Origin: Clostridium sp. chh4-2
Lineage (GTDB): Bacteria; Bacillota; Clostridia; Lachnospirales; Lachnospiraceae
DNA: 64,000 nucleotides
NCBI RefSeq assembly: GCF_002899675.1
Contig: NZ_PKUU01000001.1
Span: forward strand, 344,428-408,427
Direction: 5' to 3'
Below the pieces are notes generated by a model. The model was not told the DNA's origin. It made no database searches and saw only the letters and a program-made list of their open reading frames with translations. Position numbers and translations under genes: made by a program. Below, piece by piece: positions 33,574 through 40,872 of this stretch (the first letter of the stretch is position 1; each line of letters starts with the position of its first letter).

Positions 33574-34629
33574 TCAGATTCCCGGGGCCGACGGATAATT
33601 ACAGTCTCCCCGCTCTGCGGAAAGCTGGTATCCGATCGCCTGCATTCGTTTTTCCAGCCCGGCCCTGCATTCCGCTGCTTCATCGCCGGTACTGATCTTA
33701 TTATCATACAACATGTATTTCGTTCTCACCGACAGAGGGGATAGATTGGGCATCACCACATTGGCTCCCGCTAAAACCCCCATTTCCCGTCCCCTGTCAT
33801 CTATGGTTCCCAGCGCCGTGGTCGCCGGTATCAATGCATATGGAAACATCAATCGTAAAATCCCCAAAAGCACCAGGGTATCCGCCGCGCTTCCCGGCTT
33901 ACAATCCCGAAACGGGGTGTCTTTATGTGGAATAAACGGCCCGATACCGATCATATGAGGTTTTAATTCCTTCATAAATAACAAATCCTTCACAATACAG
34001 TCCGTGGTCTGTCCCGGTGATCCCACCATAATTCCGGTTCCCACCTGGTATCCGATCTGTTTCAAATCCCATAAACAACGCATTCTGTTTTCCAGGCTCA
34101 ATTCCTGCGGATGAAGCTTCCGGTAATGTTCCGGATCAGCGGTTTCATGGCGGAGCAGAAAACGGTTGGCTCCCGCCCGGTAATAGGCAAGATACTCTTC
34201 ATAGCTTCTCTCCCCGATGGAAAGTGTGATCGCGCAGTCCGGATAAGCCCTCCGGATTGAGGATACGATATCCGCCATCTCCGATACCGAATAGGACAAA
34301 TCTTCCCCTCCCTGAAGCACAAAGGTTCTGAAATCCAGCTGATACCCCAGCTTACAGCATTCCAGTATATCTTCTTTTGTCAGATGATATCTGGCCGCAT
34401 TGGCATTTCCCTTTCTGATTCCGCAGTAATAGCAGTCATTGCGGCAATAGTTGGAAAATTCGATCAGCCCTCTGGTAAATACCTTCTTTCCATAATGTCT
34501 GACCGCCAAATTCCTGGCTTTTTCAAAAAGATATTCCCGGTCATCCGGACCAATCCCTTCAATCAAAGCTGCAAATTCCTCATTGGCCAGCATCTGTTCC
34601 TGTTCCAATTTGTCAATTAACTGTTTCAT
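33574..34629 (-). CDS. hydE: [FeFe]-hydrogenase maturase HydE (radical SAM)
   Basis: A 351-aa radical SAM enzyme that acts with HydG on the organometallic precursor of the hydrogenase H-cluster. I chose ATG 34629 (MKQLIDKLEQEQML), with GGGAG 6 bases upstream; the ATG two codons earlier overlaps that site. The SAM cluster motif is Cys62, Cys66 and Cys69 in NYCRNDCYYCG. A glycine-rich GGED motif (FVLQGGEDLSYS) follows. It is the first gene of hydEGF and is preceded by a leader of about 300 bases with a terminator-like hairpin. Confidence 0.94.
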   Translation of the reverse strand: MKQLIDKLEQEQMLANEEFAALIEGIGPDDREYLFEKARNLAVRHYGKKVFTRGLIEFSNYCRNDCYYCGIRKGNANAARYHLTKEDILECCKLGYQLDFRTFVLQGGEDLSYSVSEMADIVSSIRRAYPDCAITLSIGERSYEEYLAYYRAGANRFLLRHETADPEHYRKLHPQELSLENRMRCLWDLKQIGYQVGTGIMVGSPGQTTDCIVKDLLFMKELKPHMIGIGPFIPHKDTPFRDCKPGSAADTLVLLGILRLMFPYALIPATTALGTIDDRGREMGVLAGANVVMPNLSPLSVRTKYMLYDNKISTGDEAAECRAGLEKRMQAIGYQLSAERGDCNYPSAPGI

Positions 34630-34926
34630 AACCATCTCCCATCACATAATTTACAGCACGCTACCTTTCCATAAAACAACAAAACCAGAAGGAAACCGAT
34701 ACCGTCTCCTTCTGGTCCGCCAATAACGCAGAGATTCTGTTGAACTTCTCTGTTTTTATAAAACAAGAAGCCTGTTAAAAAACAGGCTTCAATAAACAGA
34801 CCCACCCAGGGCCTGAAAAACATCGTTATTGTTCCCGTCTTCTCTCTTGGGGCGAACCCTAAAGTTTAGATTGGTTTTTATAGATTACAGCAGTTTGTTA
34901 AAAGAAAAATCTCGTAACGCACTTAT
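34630..34926 (-). ncRNA. Long 5' leader RNA of hydE with attenuator-like hairpin
   Basis: Between the promoter at 34933-34961 and hydE lie about 300 bases. They contain a hairpin GAAGCCTGTT/AACAGGCTTC (34767-34790) and a terminator-shaped hairpin CCAGAAGGAGACGG..CGGTTTCCTTCTGG (34685-34715) followed by TTTTGTTGTTTT. The terminator lies within the transcript before the hyd genes, so it probably controls read-through. I do not recognise a known riboswitch class. A 65-codon frame (34823-34626) crosses the hairpins; I treat it as non-coding. Confidence 0.55.
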
Positions 34927-34932
34927 AAATAC

Positions 34933-34961
34933 ATCATACAGATAATGGGAATTCTTGTCAA
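34933..34961 (-). promoter_or_regulatory. Promoter of the hydEGF transcript
   Basis: TTGACA, exactly 17 bases, TATGAT on the minus strand, one base from full consensus. It is divergent from the promoter at 35031. Confidence 0.82.
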
Positions 34962-35030
34962 TAAGGAAATAGCCGGATTTTAAAAAGTACTGTTAAAGTA
35001 AAATTCTTACAACCAGAAAAGATGATATAA

Positions 35031-35059
35031 TTGACTTTTTCCTTCATATCGTGTACCAT
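35031..35059 (+). promoter_or_regulatory. Promoter of the radical SAM gene
   Basis: TTGACT (-35), 17 bases, TACCAT (-10); an alternative -10 ATATAA lies just downstream. It yields a leader of about 185 bases before ATG 35251. Confidence 0.55.
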
Positions 35060-35074
35060 ATAAAAAAATAGTAG

Positions 35075-35148
35075 TAAAATCAACCCGCCGGGGTTTCATT
35101 TTATTGTGTAGTAGGCCTGTGTTACACAACACAGGGCTGCTTTTTTTA
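35075..35148 (+). promoter_or_regulatory. Two-hairpin leader with intrinsic terminator before the radical SAM gene
   Basis: First hairpin: TAAAAT and AACCC pair with GGGTT and ATTTTA (35075-35103). Second: CCTGTGTT/AACACAGG (35116-35135), then GGCTGC and seven T. The terminator precedes the ribosome site by about 90 bases. This is the layout of an attenuator or riboswitch expression platform; the ligand or factor is not recognisable. Confidence 0.65.
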
Positions 35149-35250
35149 TTTCATTAAGACTGGGGAAGAAGAACCTGTTGATCTGAAATCGTGTATCTGC
35201 TCATGTGAATGAGCACAAAAAATAAAAACTATACTAAGAGAGGTATAAAA

Positions 35251-35952
35251 ATGACAAGCTTTACTTACAAGGATGTTTATGAGGAAGATGGAAAACGGGT
35301 ACTGGAACTGAATGTGCTCCCGGACAAGTATTGTAATTTCGAATGTATTATCTGCCCTATCGGCAGAACAAAGAACAAATTGGACTCGCCCCAGGATTTT
35401 GGGTGCATCGGTGAAGATCTTGAGGAGCTTTCCCAGCGCCTGAACATGGAAAAACCGGATCTTGTGTTTATCAACTCCAAAGGAGAAGCTCTGATTCACG
35501 GCCGAATCAAAGAGATTATTGATTTTATCCGCCTAAGAAATGTACCCATACGTCTTTTAACAAATGGATATCTGCTGGGCAAAAAAGAATACATGGAGAT
35601 TGCCAGCTGCTGCGAGGAGGTTTTAGGAGAGATCAAACTGGTAACCGAGGCCGCTTTCCAAAAAGTCCAAAGGCCCATGGAAGGGTATACTCTCGCCGAA
35701 TACATAGATAACATGGCTGCTTTTCGCAGTCAATACAATGGAAATTTCTTATTTGAAATTACGATTATTAAAGGATACAACGACAGCACAGAGGATGTGG
35801 AACGGCTGAAAACAATTATTGGCCGTCTCCGGCCGGATCGTTTGATTGTGATCCGTCTGGAGGATGAACGGTTCCGAAAAAAGCTGTGGCTGGAAGATAA
35901 ACAATTTGAAGAGATCAAAAAACAGCTGGAGGAAGCCGTTGGAGCTTTTTAA
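35251..35952 (+). CDS. Small radical SAM protein
   Basis: A 233-aa radical SAM protein of the COG0731-like type. I start it at ATG 35251 (MTSFTYKDVYEEDGK), which follows GAGAGG. The cluster motif Cys-x3-Cys-x2-Cys is CNFECIIC near residue 31. KGEALIHGRIKEIIDFIR and RLLTNGYLL match the usual radical SAM strand-helix repeats, and PDRLIVIRLEDE lies near the end. No extra cluster or substrate domain is visible. It might modify RNA or activate a partner enzyme; I cannot assign a substrate. It is controlled by a leader with a terminator and followed by pseudogene debris. Confidence 0.75.
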   Translation: MTSFTYKDVYEEDGKRVLELNVLPDKYCNFECIICPIGRTKNKLDSPQDFGCIGEDLEELSQRLNMEKPDLVFINSKGEALIHGRIKEIIDFIRLRNVPIRLLTNGYLLGKKEYMEIASCCEEVLGEIKLVTEAAFQKVQRPMEGYTLAEYIDNMAAFRSQYNGNFLFEITIIKGYNDSTEDVERLKTIIGRLRPDRLIVIRLEDERFRKKLWLEDKQFEEIKKQLEEAVGAF

Positions 35953-36078
35953 CCTCTCAGAACAAGACTTCATTATAGTGTGACTGAAGCCATTCTTTCA
36001 CCCATGCCGTAAAGCACTGAACCAAGGGAAGATCAACAGATTGAGGGGAAAGCGACAGGCCTATGGTACGGAACTGGC

Positions 36079-36535
36079 GTGGATTTAAGGGAAGTTTCAA
36101 AATATTGCCAAATCGGCTCAAATACAATTCCGGCAGCTGTAGCAGTGGGTGGAATTGCCGGAGTCTTGCTTGGTAAAAGGCTTTCGGAAACATGCAGAAA
36201 GCTTGTTATGCAGGGGCTCTCGCTTTGTATGATCTATGAAGGTATTACAGGTTCCATGAAAGGAGAAAATGCAGTTATTATTATTCTGTCTTTAGTTATC
36301 GGTGCCATTATAGGAGATTTCATTGATATCGATAATTGTATAAACCAACTTGGAGACATAATACAAAGGATATCGGGGAATCCAAAAAGCAAGATATCCG
36401 GAGGATTTATTAATGCAACTTTGTTTGTATGCCCCGGTGCAATGGCCATTGTTGGCTCACTGCAGAGCGGTACTGAAGGCGTACATGAAATATTTTATTC
36501 CAATTGCCTTGTATGGCGCAGCCCTGTTCTTATAA
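36079..36535 (+). pseudogene. DUF554-family membrane protein, truncated remnant
   Basis: From about 36115 the frame reads a DUF554 (YdfK/YqgA-like) core: AAVAVGGIAGVLLGKRL, then IIILSLVIGAIIGDFIDID, then GGFINATLFVCPGAMAIVGS. Intact members are about 230-250 aa; here only about 125 residues match. No proper start lies before the first helix. After SGTEGVHE the frame runs into unrelated sequence, while the neighbouring frame gives a hydrophobic tail YFIPIALYGAALFL and a stop at 36533-36535. This suggests 5' decay plus an internal deletion. The stretch 35953-36100 before it holds no recognisable gene. Confidence 0.7.
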
Positions 36536-36566
36536 GCCAATCGCACATTCTTCCGACAACAAAAAT

Positions 36567-36608
36567 AGAACTGTACTTTATCCCTATAAGAGATAAAAGT
36601 ACAGTTCT
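36567..36608 (-). terminator. Terminator of the Nudix gene
   Basis: AGAACTGTACTTTTATC on the minus strand pairs with GATAAAGTACAGTTCT around a short loop, followed by ATTTTTGTTG. It is 43 bases past the Nudix stop. The stem is nearly perfect and could work in both directions for the convergent remnant. Confidence 0.8.
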
Positions 36609-36651
36609 GTTTCCATTCTTACGCTACTTTTCTATTCGGCATAAAATAAAA

Positions 36652-37104
36652 TTAAAAATACTTTTTGTTGCCCCAAAGATTACTTTTTTTCAAATCCAGA
36701 TATTCATTATACGCCTTTTCCAATATCTGCTTTTCGTTGGAAAACTTCAGCAGATGGTAGGCCTCGTAGAACTTATAATATCCGGAATCGATAAAGTATT
36801 CTTCCCGTTGTGGTTTGCTGTAATAGCTGTCTGCCATCATCAGATACCAGTGCACATCCTTCTCCACCGTATCCTGCGGTGTGTTGAAAGAGTACTGGCT
36901 CTTGCCGATGTACTTAATAATGGATGCGCTGACCCCGGTCTCTTCTTTTACCTCTCTCAGCGCCGTCTCTTTAAATTCTTCTCCTGCTTCTACAGTTCCT
37001 TTTGGCAAAACCCATCCTTCATATTTGTTTTTATAGTTCTTATACAAAACCAGAATCTTACCTCGAAATATAACCACACCGCCACAGCTCGTTGCCTCTA
37101 TCAT
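36652..37104 (-). CDS. Nudix hydrolase
   Basis: A 150-aa Nudix protein. I chose ATG 37104 (MIEATSCGGVVIFRGK), with GGAGG about 9 bases upstream. The Nudix box G-x5-E-x7-REUxEExGU is GTVEAGEEFKETALREVKEETG (about residues 36-57), fully conserved. The C-terminal half (YYKFYEAYHLLKFSNEKQILEKA) resembles diadenosine-polyphosphate hydrolase-like members. It could cleave dinucleoside polyphosphates or damaged nucleotides; specificity is not readable. It lies 129 bases downstream of the molybdenum hydroxylase genes on the same strand and may share their transcript. Confidence 0.88.
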   Translation of the reverse strand: MIEATSCGGVVIFRGKILVLYKNYKNKYEGWVLPKGTVEAGEEFKETALREVKEETGVSASIIKYIGKSQYSFNTPQDTVEKDVHWYLMMADSYYSKPQREEYFIDSGYYKFYEAYHLLKFSNEKQILEKAYNEYLDLKKSNLWGNKKYF

Positions 37105-37233
37105 TGCAATCCCTCCTGAGTTTAACTGATCCGGTTCTTGTGTCCGGTTCTCAGTTGCTGGTGTGTCTTCATAGACTGGTTTTAGTATACCTCGTTTTAT
37201 TTTTATTTGCAAGCACTGTATAAAGGCACCTGT

Positions 37234-39528
37234 TTAAGAAAGATTTTCCTGCATTCCGAAAAACAGTTTTTCAGCCGTGATCGGAAGCTCTCTCACGCGG
37301 ACGCCTGTCGCATTGTAAATCGCCTGGGCAATGGCTGGAGAAGGCGTGTTGATTACGATCTCTCCGATGGATTTAGCGCCGAATGGGCCGGTAGGCTCGT
37401 AGCTGCTTTCAAATTCCACACGGACGGTTCCCATATCCTGACGGGTCGGAATCTTGTACTGCATAAAGGAATTCTGGGCCAGAACGCCTTTTTCGGAATA
37501 TGTGATATCCTCATACAACGCCATTCCAATTCCCTGGACAATTCCGCCTTCCGTCTGAACCCGGGCCAGGTTTGGATTGATCACCGTACCGCAGTCCACC
37601 ACCGCAACATAATCGATCAGCTCATACGCTCCGGTCTCCTTATCCACTTCCACTTCCGCCATGCCTACCATAAATGGAGGTGGTGATATCGGCGAACTGT
37701 GGGATTCACTGGCCGATAAGGCATCCTCGTTGTTGCACATCACGCGGTTGCCGATGTCCTTCAGCGAAATTTCTTTAGAACCTCCCGGCTGATATACGCG
37801 TTTTCCGTCAAATTCCAGGCTATCTTCTGCGCATTCTAGATAGTCGGCCGCTTTTTTAATAATCTTCTTTTTCAGGCTCTCACAGGTCTTTACAACTGCC
37901 ATGCCGGTCAAATAGGTGGTACTGGAAGCGTATGATCCGGAATCATAAGGCGAGATATCCGTATCCACTCCGTGAACAACAATATCATCCACATCACAAT
38001 CCAGACAGTCGGCAGCCATCTGGGCAAGAATCGTATCGCAGCCGGTTCCCATATCGGATGCTCCGATCATCAGGCTGTAAAAACCGTCATCATTGACTTT
38101 AATTGCCACAGATCCCACATCCACATTGGAGATTGAGGAACCCTGCATGGCCATGGCGACGCCGACACCACGGACTTTTCCATTTCCCATATCACGGCAC
38201 GGATATTTTTCATCCCAGCCAATCATCTCTTTTGCACGGGCCAGACAGCGGTCCAGCGCACAGCTGTTGGTCTGCTCGCCATAGTAAGCAGGCATAATAT
38301 CGCCTTCCCTCACCATATTGAGTTCCCTGAGTTTAACAGGGTCCATCTTTAATTCTGCCGCCAGCTCATTAACCGCTGATTCCACGGCAAAAATTCCCTG
38401 CGTGGCTCCATACCCGCGGTATGCGCCTGCAGACATAACATTCGTATATACAACATCATATGCAAAACGGTACGCCTCCGTCCTTCCGTATAAAGGAATG
38501 GATTTATGGCCGGATAATCCCACCGTAGTAGGGCCGTGTTCGCCAAATGCTCCCGTATTGGACAGGGTGTAAACATCAATCGCCCGGATCATTCCGTCTT
38601 TGCCTGCACCGATTTTAACGGTAACTTCCATCTCGTGCCTTGGAGAGGATGCAATCTGGGATTCATAACGGCTGTAGATGAGCTTCGCCGGTTTTCCTGT
38701 TTTCAGCGTTACAAGAGCCGGGTACACTTCTGTGACAACCGTCTGTTTCGCGCCGAATCCGCCTCCGATTCTGGGCTTTAACACGCGGATTTTCGATTTT
38801 GGTATATCTAAGGCATTGGACAGAATCCTTCTCACATGGAAGGTGATCTGAGTGGAGGAAACCACGTTTAAACGACCGTAAGTGTCCATGTAGGTATAAG
38901 TTCGGAAAGTTTCCATCATGGCCTGCTGGTTGGCTTTCGTGTGATAGGTCCGCTCAATCACAACGTCACAGCTGTTCATCACTTCGTCCACATCTCCATG
39001 CTGGTCACTGGCCGTCGCGCAGAGATTTCTCTTATTATGGGCTCCCACCGGGACCTTGCTTCTCCAGTTTTCCTCCGGGTGAATCAGGATATCATGATCC
39101 TTTGCCTTGCGGAAATCCAGGATCGACTCTAAAACCGTATACTTTACTTTTATCATTCTCAGAGCCTGTTCTACCACCGCTTCCGTCTCTCCTGCCACAA
39201 TCGCGACGGCATCTCCCACAAAGCGGACTTTTTTGTCCAAGATCAGCCTGTCATATGGGCTTGGCTCAGGAAAGGTCTGTCCAGCCATAGTAAAACGTTT
39301 TTGGGGAACATCCTTGTAAGTGAGGACACAGGCAATTCCAGGAATCTTGCAGGCCATATACACGTCGATGTCATCGATGATGGCGTGGGCATGAGGGCTG
39401 CGGAGGATCTTCACAACCAGACAGTCCTTTGGTGCTAAGTCATCTGTGTAAACCGGCTTTCCGGTTACCAAAGCCATGGCATCCTTTTTTATCACAGGGG
39501 CGCTGACCGCGCGCAGTTTCTTCTCCAT
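37234..39528 (-). CDS. Molybdenum hydroxylase large (Mo-pterin) subunit, xanthine-dehydrogenase family
   Basis: A 764-aa catalytic subunit of the xanthine dehydrogenase/aldehyde oxidase family. It binds molybdopterin cytosine dinucleotide and hydroxylates a heterocycle or aldehyde with water. An N-terminal a/b-hammerhead domain (about 15-125, VTGKPVYTDDL) is followed by Mo-binding domains with RIGGGFGAKQT (about 250-260), AYRGYGATQG (about 375), TGCDTILAQMAAD (about 510) and the C-terminal catalytic Glu in GPFGAKSIGEI (about 725). It is the last of three subunit genes, 1 base after the iron-sulfur subunit. Purine or nicotinate-type substrates are possible; the sequence does not decide. Confidence 0.9.
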   Translation of the reverse strand: MEKKLRAVSAPVIKKDAMALVTGKPVYTDDLAPKDCLVVKILRSPHAHAIIDDIDVYMACKIPGIACVLTYKDVPQKRFTMAGQTFPEPSPYDRLILDKKVRFVGDAVAIVAGETEAVVEQALRMIKVKYTVLESILDFRKAKDHDILIHPEENWRSKVPVGAHNKRNLCATASDQHGDVDEVMNSCDVVIERTYHTKANQQAMMETFRTYTYMDTYGRLNVVSSTQITFHVRRILSNALDIPKSKIRVLKPRIGGGFGAKQTVVTEVYPALVTLKTGKPAKLIYSRYESQIASSPRHEMEVTVKIGAGKDGMIRAIDVYTLSNTGAFGEHGPTTVGLSGHKSIPLYGRTEAYRFAYDVVYTNVMSAGAYRGYGATQGIFAVESAVNELAAELKMDPVKLRELNMVREGDIMPAYYGEQTNSCALDRCLARAKEMIGWDEKYPCRDMGNGKVRGVGVAMAMQGSSISNVDVGSVAIKVNDDGFYSLMIGASDMGTGCDTILAQMAADCLDCDVDDIVVHGVDTDISPYDSGSYASSTTYLTGMAVVKTCESLKKKIIKKAADYLECAEDSLEFDGKRVYQPGGSKEISLKDIGNRVMCNNEDALSASESHSSPISPPPFMVGMAEVEVDKETGAYELIDYVAVVDCGTVINPNLARVQTEGGIVQGIGMALYEDITYSEKGVLAQNSFMQYKIPTRQDMGTVRVEFESSYEPTGPFGAKSIGEIVINTPSPAIAQAIYNATGVRVRELPITAEKLFFGMQENLS

Positions 39529-39529
39529 C

Positions 39530-39988
39530 CTATTGTCCCCCTTTCCTGTCCAAATATTTTTTAACAGCCCGAAGCTGTCCCATATATCCGCTGCAGCGGC
39601 ATAAATTTCCTGTCAGGTATTCCTTAATCTCTTCTTCCGAAGGATTTTTAAGCTCTTTTTCCATAGCCAGCACATTCATAATGAATCCGGGACTGCAGAA
39701 TCCGCACTGCTCTGCGCCTTCTCCGGCAAGGAAACGCCCGAATTCCTCCGCCTCTTCCTGCAGCATCTCAAGAGTGATCACAGAATGGCCGTCCACCCGG
39801 GCTGCCAATGTGGAACAGGAAAGAACCGGTTTTTCGTCCACCCATACGGTGCAAAGGCCGCAGTTTGATGTCTCACAGCCGCGTTTTACGCTGTAGCACC
39901 CTTTGGAACGCACCAGATCCAGCAGAAGGGTATCCGCTTCAATCTCCGCCTTTGTTGGTAATCCGTTTAAAATAAATTGAATTGTCAT
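39530..39988 (-). CDS. Molybdenum hydroxylase [2Fe-2S] subunit
   Basis: A 152-aa electron-transfer subunit with two [2Fe-2S] clusters. The plant-ferredoxin-like cluster motif is CETSNCGLCTVW with a distal Cys in VLSC (about 39-61). The second cluster in the C-terminal helical domain is CGFCSPGF and LCRCSGY (about 96-133). Length and motif order are standard for XdhC/CoxS/NdhS-type subunits. It lies 4 bases after the FAD subunit and 1 base before the Mo subunit, so assembly of an alpha-beta-gamma complex is expected. Confidence 0.94.
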   Translation of the reverse strand: MTIQFILNGLPTKAEIEADTLLLDLVRSKGCYSVKRGCETSNCGLCTVWVDEKPVLSCSTLAARVDGHSVITLEMLQEEAEEFGRFLAGEGAEQCGFCSPGFIMNVLAMEKELKNPSEEEIKEYLTGNLCRCSGYMGQLRAVKKYLDRKGGQ

Positions 39989-39992
39989 CTCT

Positions 39993-40760
39993 CTACTTTG
40001 CCTCCCTGATCTGACCCATCAAACGTTTCAGATAAATCTTTGTCAATTCCTGACGGTACTCCGCACTGGCGCGAAGGTTTGTGCCAAACTTAAACTGAGC
40101 TGCCGCCTCTTCTGCCAGCCTGTCCAAATCGCCGTCGTCATCCATCTTAACCAGCTTTGCGCAGGACGGTCTGGCCCCCACAGAAATGTACCATCTGGAG
40201 TCCTTTTTGCCCACCGCACAGGCGATCAGCGGGAAATCCGTTTTCGTCTGCCGCTGGGTCACATAGGCCGCTTTTCTTCCGTCTTTTTTTATAATAATGC
40301 GCACTAAAATATCATTGTCATATGGCATGGAAACAAAACTTTTAAGGGAAATAATTCCTCCCTTATGTAATTCAACATAAGAATCCAGCGCCAGCAGACA
40401 AGTGATGATATCGGAAAAACCAAAACGTCCGTAAACGCTTCCGCCCACCGTTGCGCTGTTTCTGAACTGCACCCCCACAATATGACGGGTGCACTCTTTA
40501 AAAATTCCGTCAAAATATTTATTCAATCCTTCATGAAGTTCCAGCTGACGCAAGGTACACATACATCCAATGGAAAACATCTCGTCTGCTTCCTTTATAC
40601 CGTCTAACTTCAGCCCGGACAGATCTATGATCGTCTGCTTATTGATGTTTTCCATCTTCAGCCACATCATACCGCCGACCACTACCGCACTCTTTTTCTG
40701 GTTCAGCTCCCAGGCTTCATCCAGACTCCTAACCTTAACATACGCTTTCGCCTTAAACAC
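39993..40760 (-). CDS. Molybdenum hydroxylase FAD-binding subunit
   Basis: A 255-aa FAD subunit (CoxM/XdhB family), slightly short for the family (about 270-300). I start it at GTG 40760 (VFKAKAYVKVRSLDEAW) because AGGAGG lies 6 bases upstream; the ATG at 40787 lies before that site. FAD-binding signatures are degenerate but present: VVVGGMMWLKM near residue 30 and RNSATVGGSVYGRFGFSD near 100, where the family has GG and TxGGN motifs. A C-terminal CO-dehydrogenase-flavoprotein-like domain follows (AYVTQRQTKTDFPLI). It passes electrons from the Fe-S subunit to an acceptor. Confidence 0.85.
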   Translation of the reverse strand: MFKAKAYVKVRSLDEAWELNQKKSAVVVGGMMWLKMENINKQTIIDLSGLKLDGIKEADEMFSIGCMCTLRQLELHEGLNKYFDGIFKECTRHIVGVQFRNSATVGGSVYGRFGFSDIITCLLALDSYVELHKGGIISLKSFVSMPYDNDILVRIIIKKDGRKAAYVTQRQTKTDFPLIACAVGKKDSRWYISVGARPSCAKLVKMDDDGDLDRLAEEAAAQFKFGTNLRASAEYRQELTKIYLKRLMGQIREAK

Positions 40761-40792
40761 GATAATCCTCCTTAGGTTTTTCGACAAAAATT

Positions 40793-40831
40793 AACAGGTG
40801 TATTATAGCATGAATACACCTGTTTTGACAA
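40793..40831 (-). promoter_or_regulatory. Promoter of the Mo-hydroxylase operon overlapped by a 12-bp palindrome
   Basis: TTGTCA (-35), 18 bases, TATAAT (-10) on the minus strand. A perfect inverted repeat AACAGGTGTATT/AATACACCTGTT (40793-40824) covers the spacer and the -10 box. It could be a repressor operator or the terminator of the upstream PBP gene (it is followed by AATTTTTG), or serve as both. Confidence 0.65.
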
Positions 40832-40872
40832 ACATCACTTTATTTAATTAACAATATCTCCCGTTTCAGCGT

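Noticed and set aside
32512..33744. Long plus-strand ORF of 410 codons antisense to hydG and hydE
   Set aside because: It has no ribosome site or recognisable domain, and the minus-strand frames show complete radical SAM motifs. It is a shadow of HydG/HydE codon usage.
34626..34823. 65-codon ORF (MFFRPWVGLF...) in the hyd leader
   Set aside because: It crosses two strong RNA hairpins including the terminator stem, and the residues around GGPEGDGIGF are just the hairpin translated. A leader peptide cannot be wholly excluded.
35957..36193. Minus-strand ORF of 78 codons ending AWVKEWLQSHYNEVLF
   Set aside because: It reads somewhat protein-like and may be a remnant, but there is no ribosome site, no family that I recognise, and it overlaps the DUF554 remnant.
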